The notes under the pieces were generated by a model. It saw nothing but the letters and a program-made list of their open reading frames with translations, searched no databases and was not told where the DNA came from. From NCBI RefSeq assembly GCF_020404765.1, contig NZ_JAIVEM010000072.1, positions 124,001-188,000 on the forward strand: DNA of 64,000 bases. Direction: 5' to 3'. The DNA is from Paenibacillus sp. BJ-4 (lineage in GTDB: Bacteria > Bacillota > Bacilli > Paenibacillales > Paenibacillaceae). Each line of letters begins with the position of its first letter. The first letter of the stretch is position 1. Position numbers and translations under genes: made by a program. Shown piece by piece: positions 63,453-64,000 of this stretch.

Positions 63453-63953
63453 ATGAGGAGCGTTCGTAAAAGCGTCGGCAGAAAGGCAAATCGGGCAATA
63501 CAGGTGAAATCTCACTGGAAGAAACGCGCTGGGTATCTGGTTGCCATACTGGTCGTTATTGTATTGGGCTTGGGAAGCCGGATCTTCTCCTCCCGGTTGC
63601 CTGAATTTGTTGCCAGTCACTTTGGGGATGCCTTGTGGGCGTGCATGATTTACTTTGGGCTTAGAATGTTGTGGGTAGATCGTCAATTGTCTGTAGCCCT
63701 ATGGGGCAGCTTGCTGTTTTGCTTCGCCATTGAGTTCAGTCAGATGTACCAAGCTCCCTGGATCAACCACATCCGGACGACGACGCTGGGCGGGCTGGTG
63801 CTCGGCAAAGGATTCCTGACCGCTGATCTGATCAGGTATACGGTTGGTATTGCGATATCCTGGGTGCTGGATCAAGGCTGCCAAAAGCTGATGGGGATCC
63901 ATACACAAAAAGACGACGACAATTCATTGAAAACATCCAAATCACTCAAATAA
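63453..63953 (+). CDS. DUF2809 membrane protein
   Basis: A 166-residue protein with four membrane spans and the DUF2809 pattern: LGLGSRIFSSRLPEFVASHF, FCFAIEFSQMYQAPWINHIR and a conserved FLTADLIRYTVGI. A basic N-terminus (RKSVGRKANRA) precedes the first span. AAGGCAGGTGAT lies before the ATG. Function unknown. The 150 bases before it (63300-63452) hold only a short frame without a recognisable family. Confidence 0.82.
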   Translation: MRSVRKSVGRKANRAIQVKSHWKKRAGYLVAILVVIVLGLGSRIFSSRLPEFVASHFGDALWACMIYFGLRMLWVDRQLSVALWGSLLFCFAIEFSQMYQAPWINHIRTTTLGGLVLGKGFLTADLIRYTVGIAISWVLDQGCQKLMGIHTQKDDDNSLKTSKSLK

Positions 63954-63974
63954 CTTGAAAAGCGAGGGTTGCGC

Positions 63975-64000
63975 TTGAAACAGAAGGGAAAACGTCACAG
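63975..64000 (+). CDS. Possible start of next gene (partial)
   Basis: A TTG at 63975 follows GAGGG at about 8 bases and opens MKQKGKRH before the window ends. Too short to identify. Confidence 0.25.

Overview
The window reads as a chromosomal segment of a low-to-mid GC Gram-positive spore-former, most likely Paenibacillus (P. polymyxa-like). This is inferred from protein resemblance to Bacillus/Paenibacillus families (LplJ, LicT, TcyP, YrzF, YpgQ, YcgT-type reductase, holin-like type I toxins), strong AGGAGG-type ribosome binding sites and many U-tailed intrinsic terminators. I see no rRNA, tRNA, CRISPR array, transposase or phage structural gene.

Region 1 (1-4.75 kb): the tail of an upstream gene, a MocR-type regulator divergent from an EamA exporter, a HAD-IIB phosphatase and lipoate ligase LplJ. 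Region 2 (4.9-15.4 kb): a late cobalamin pathway block, cobD-cbiB-cobC, then a cobalamin riboswitch with its own terminator, then btuF-btuC-btuD-cobT-cobU-cobS-cobQ, mostly with overlapping start and stop codons. It makes the aminopropanol arm, imports corrinoids and assembles the nucleotide loop; no corrin-ring genes are present here. A B12-binding radical SAM protein at 38.9 kb is a plausible user. Region 3 (15.5-22 kb): a chemoreceptor, then a sugar PTS locus. This has an EIIC-only paralogue that has lost its EIIB, a cre site, a RAT/terminator, a frameshifted licT, a second RAT/terminator and a frameshifted bglP-like EIIBCA gene.

Region 4 (22.2-41 kb): mainly housekeeping and transport genes: cystine symporter, a queuosine-precursor transporter under a preQ1-I riboswitch, M24 peptidase, MBL hydrolase, ThrE exporter pair, HAD hydrolase, YrzF-like kinase, malic enzyme with a cre-like site, SAM decarboxylase, RluA pseudouridine synthase, RecQ, radical SAM protein. 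Region 5 (41-43.4 kb): secreted alkaline phosphatase, then two tandem type I toxin-antitoxin loci encoding 27-residue holin-like peptides, separated by a long nested hairpin element.

Region 6 (43.4-64 kb): accessory genes with striking decay. At least six disrupted genes occur here (in-frame stops or indels), mixed with intact GNATs, a kinase, DinB and HD proteins, an SPFH protein coupled to a frameshifted NAD-kinase-like gene, and two operons under Fur-box promoters: a ferredoxin-NADP reductase, and a methyltransferase/saccharopine-dehydrogenase-like pair beside a GAF-LuxR regulator. With licT and bglP, about nine genes in 64 kb carry lesions. Whether these are true decay or sequence errors is the main caveat, although one gene has three independent lesions and another an internal deletion.
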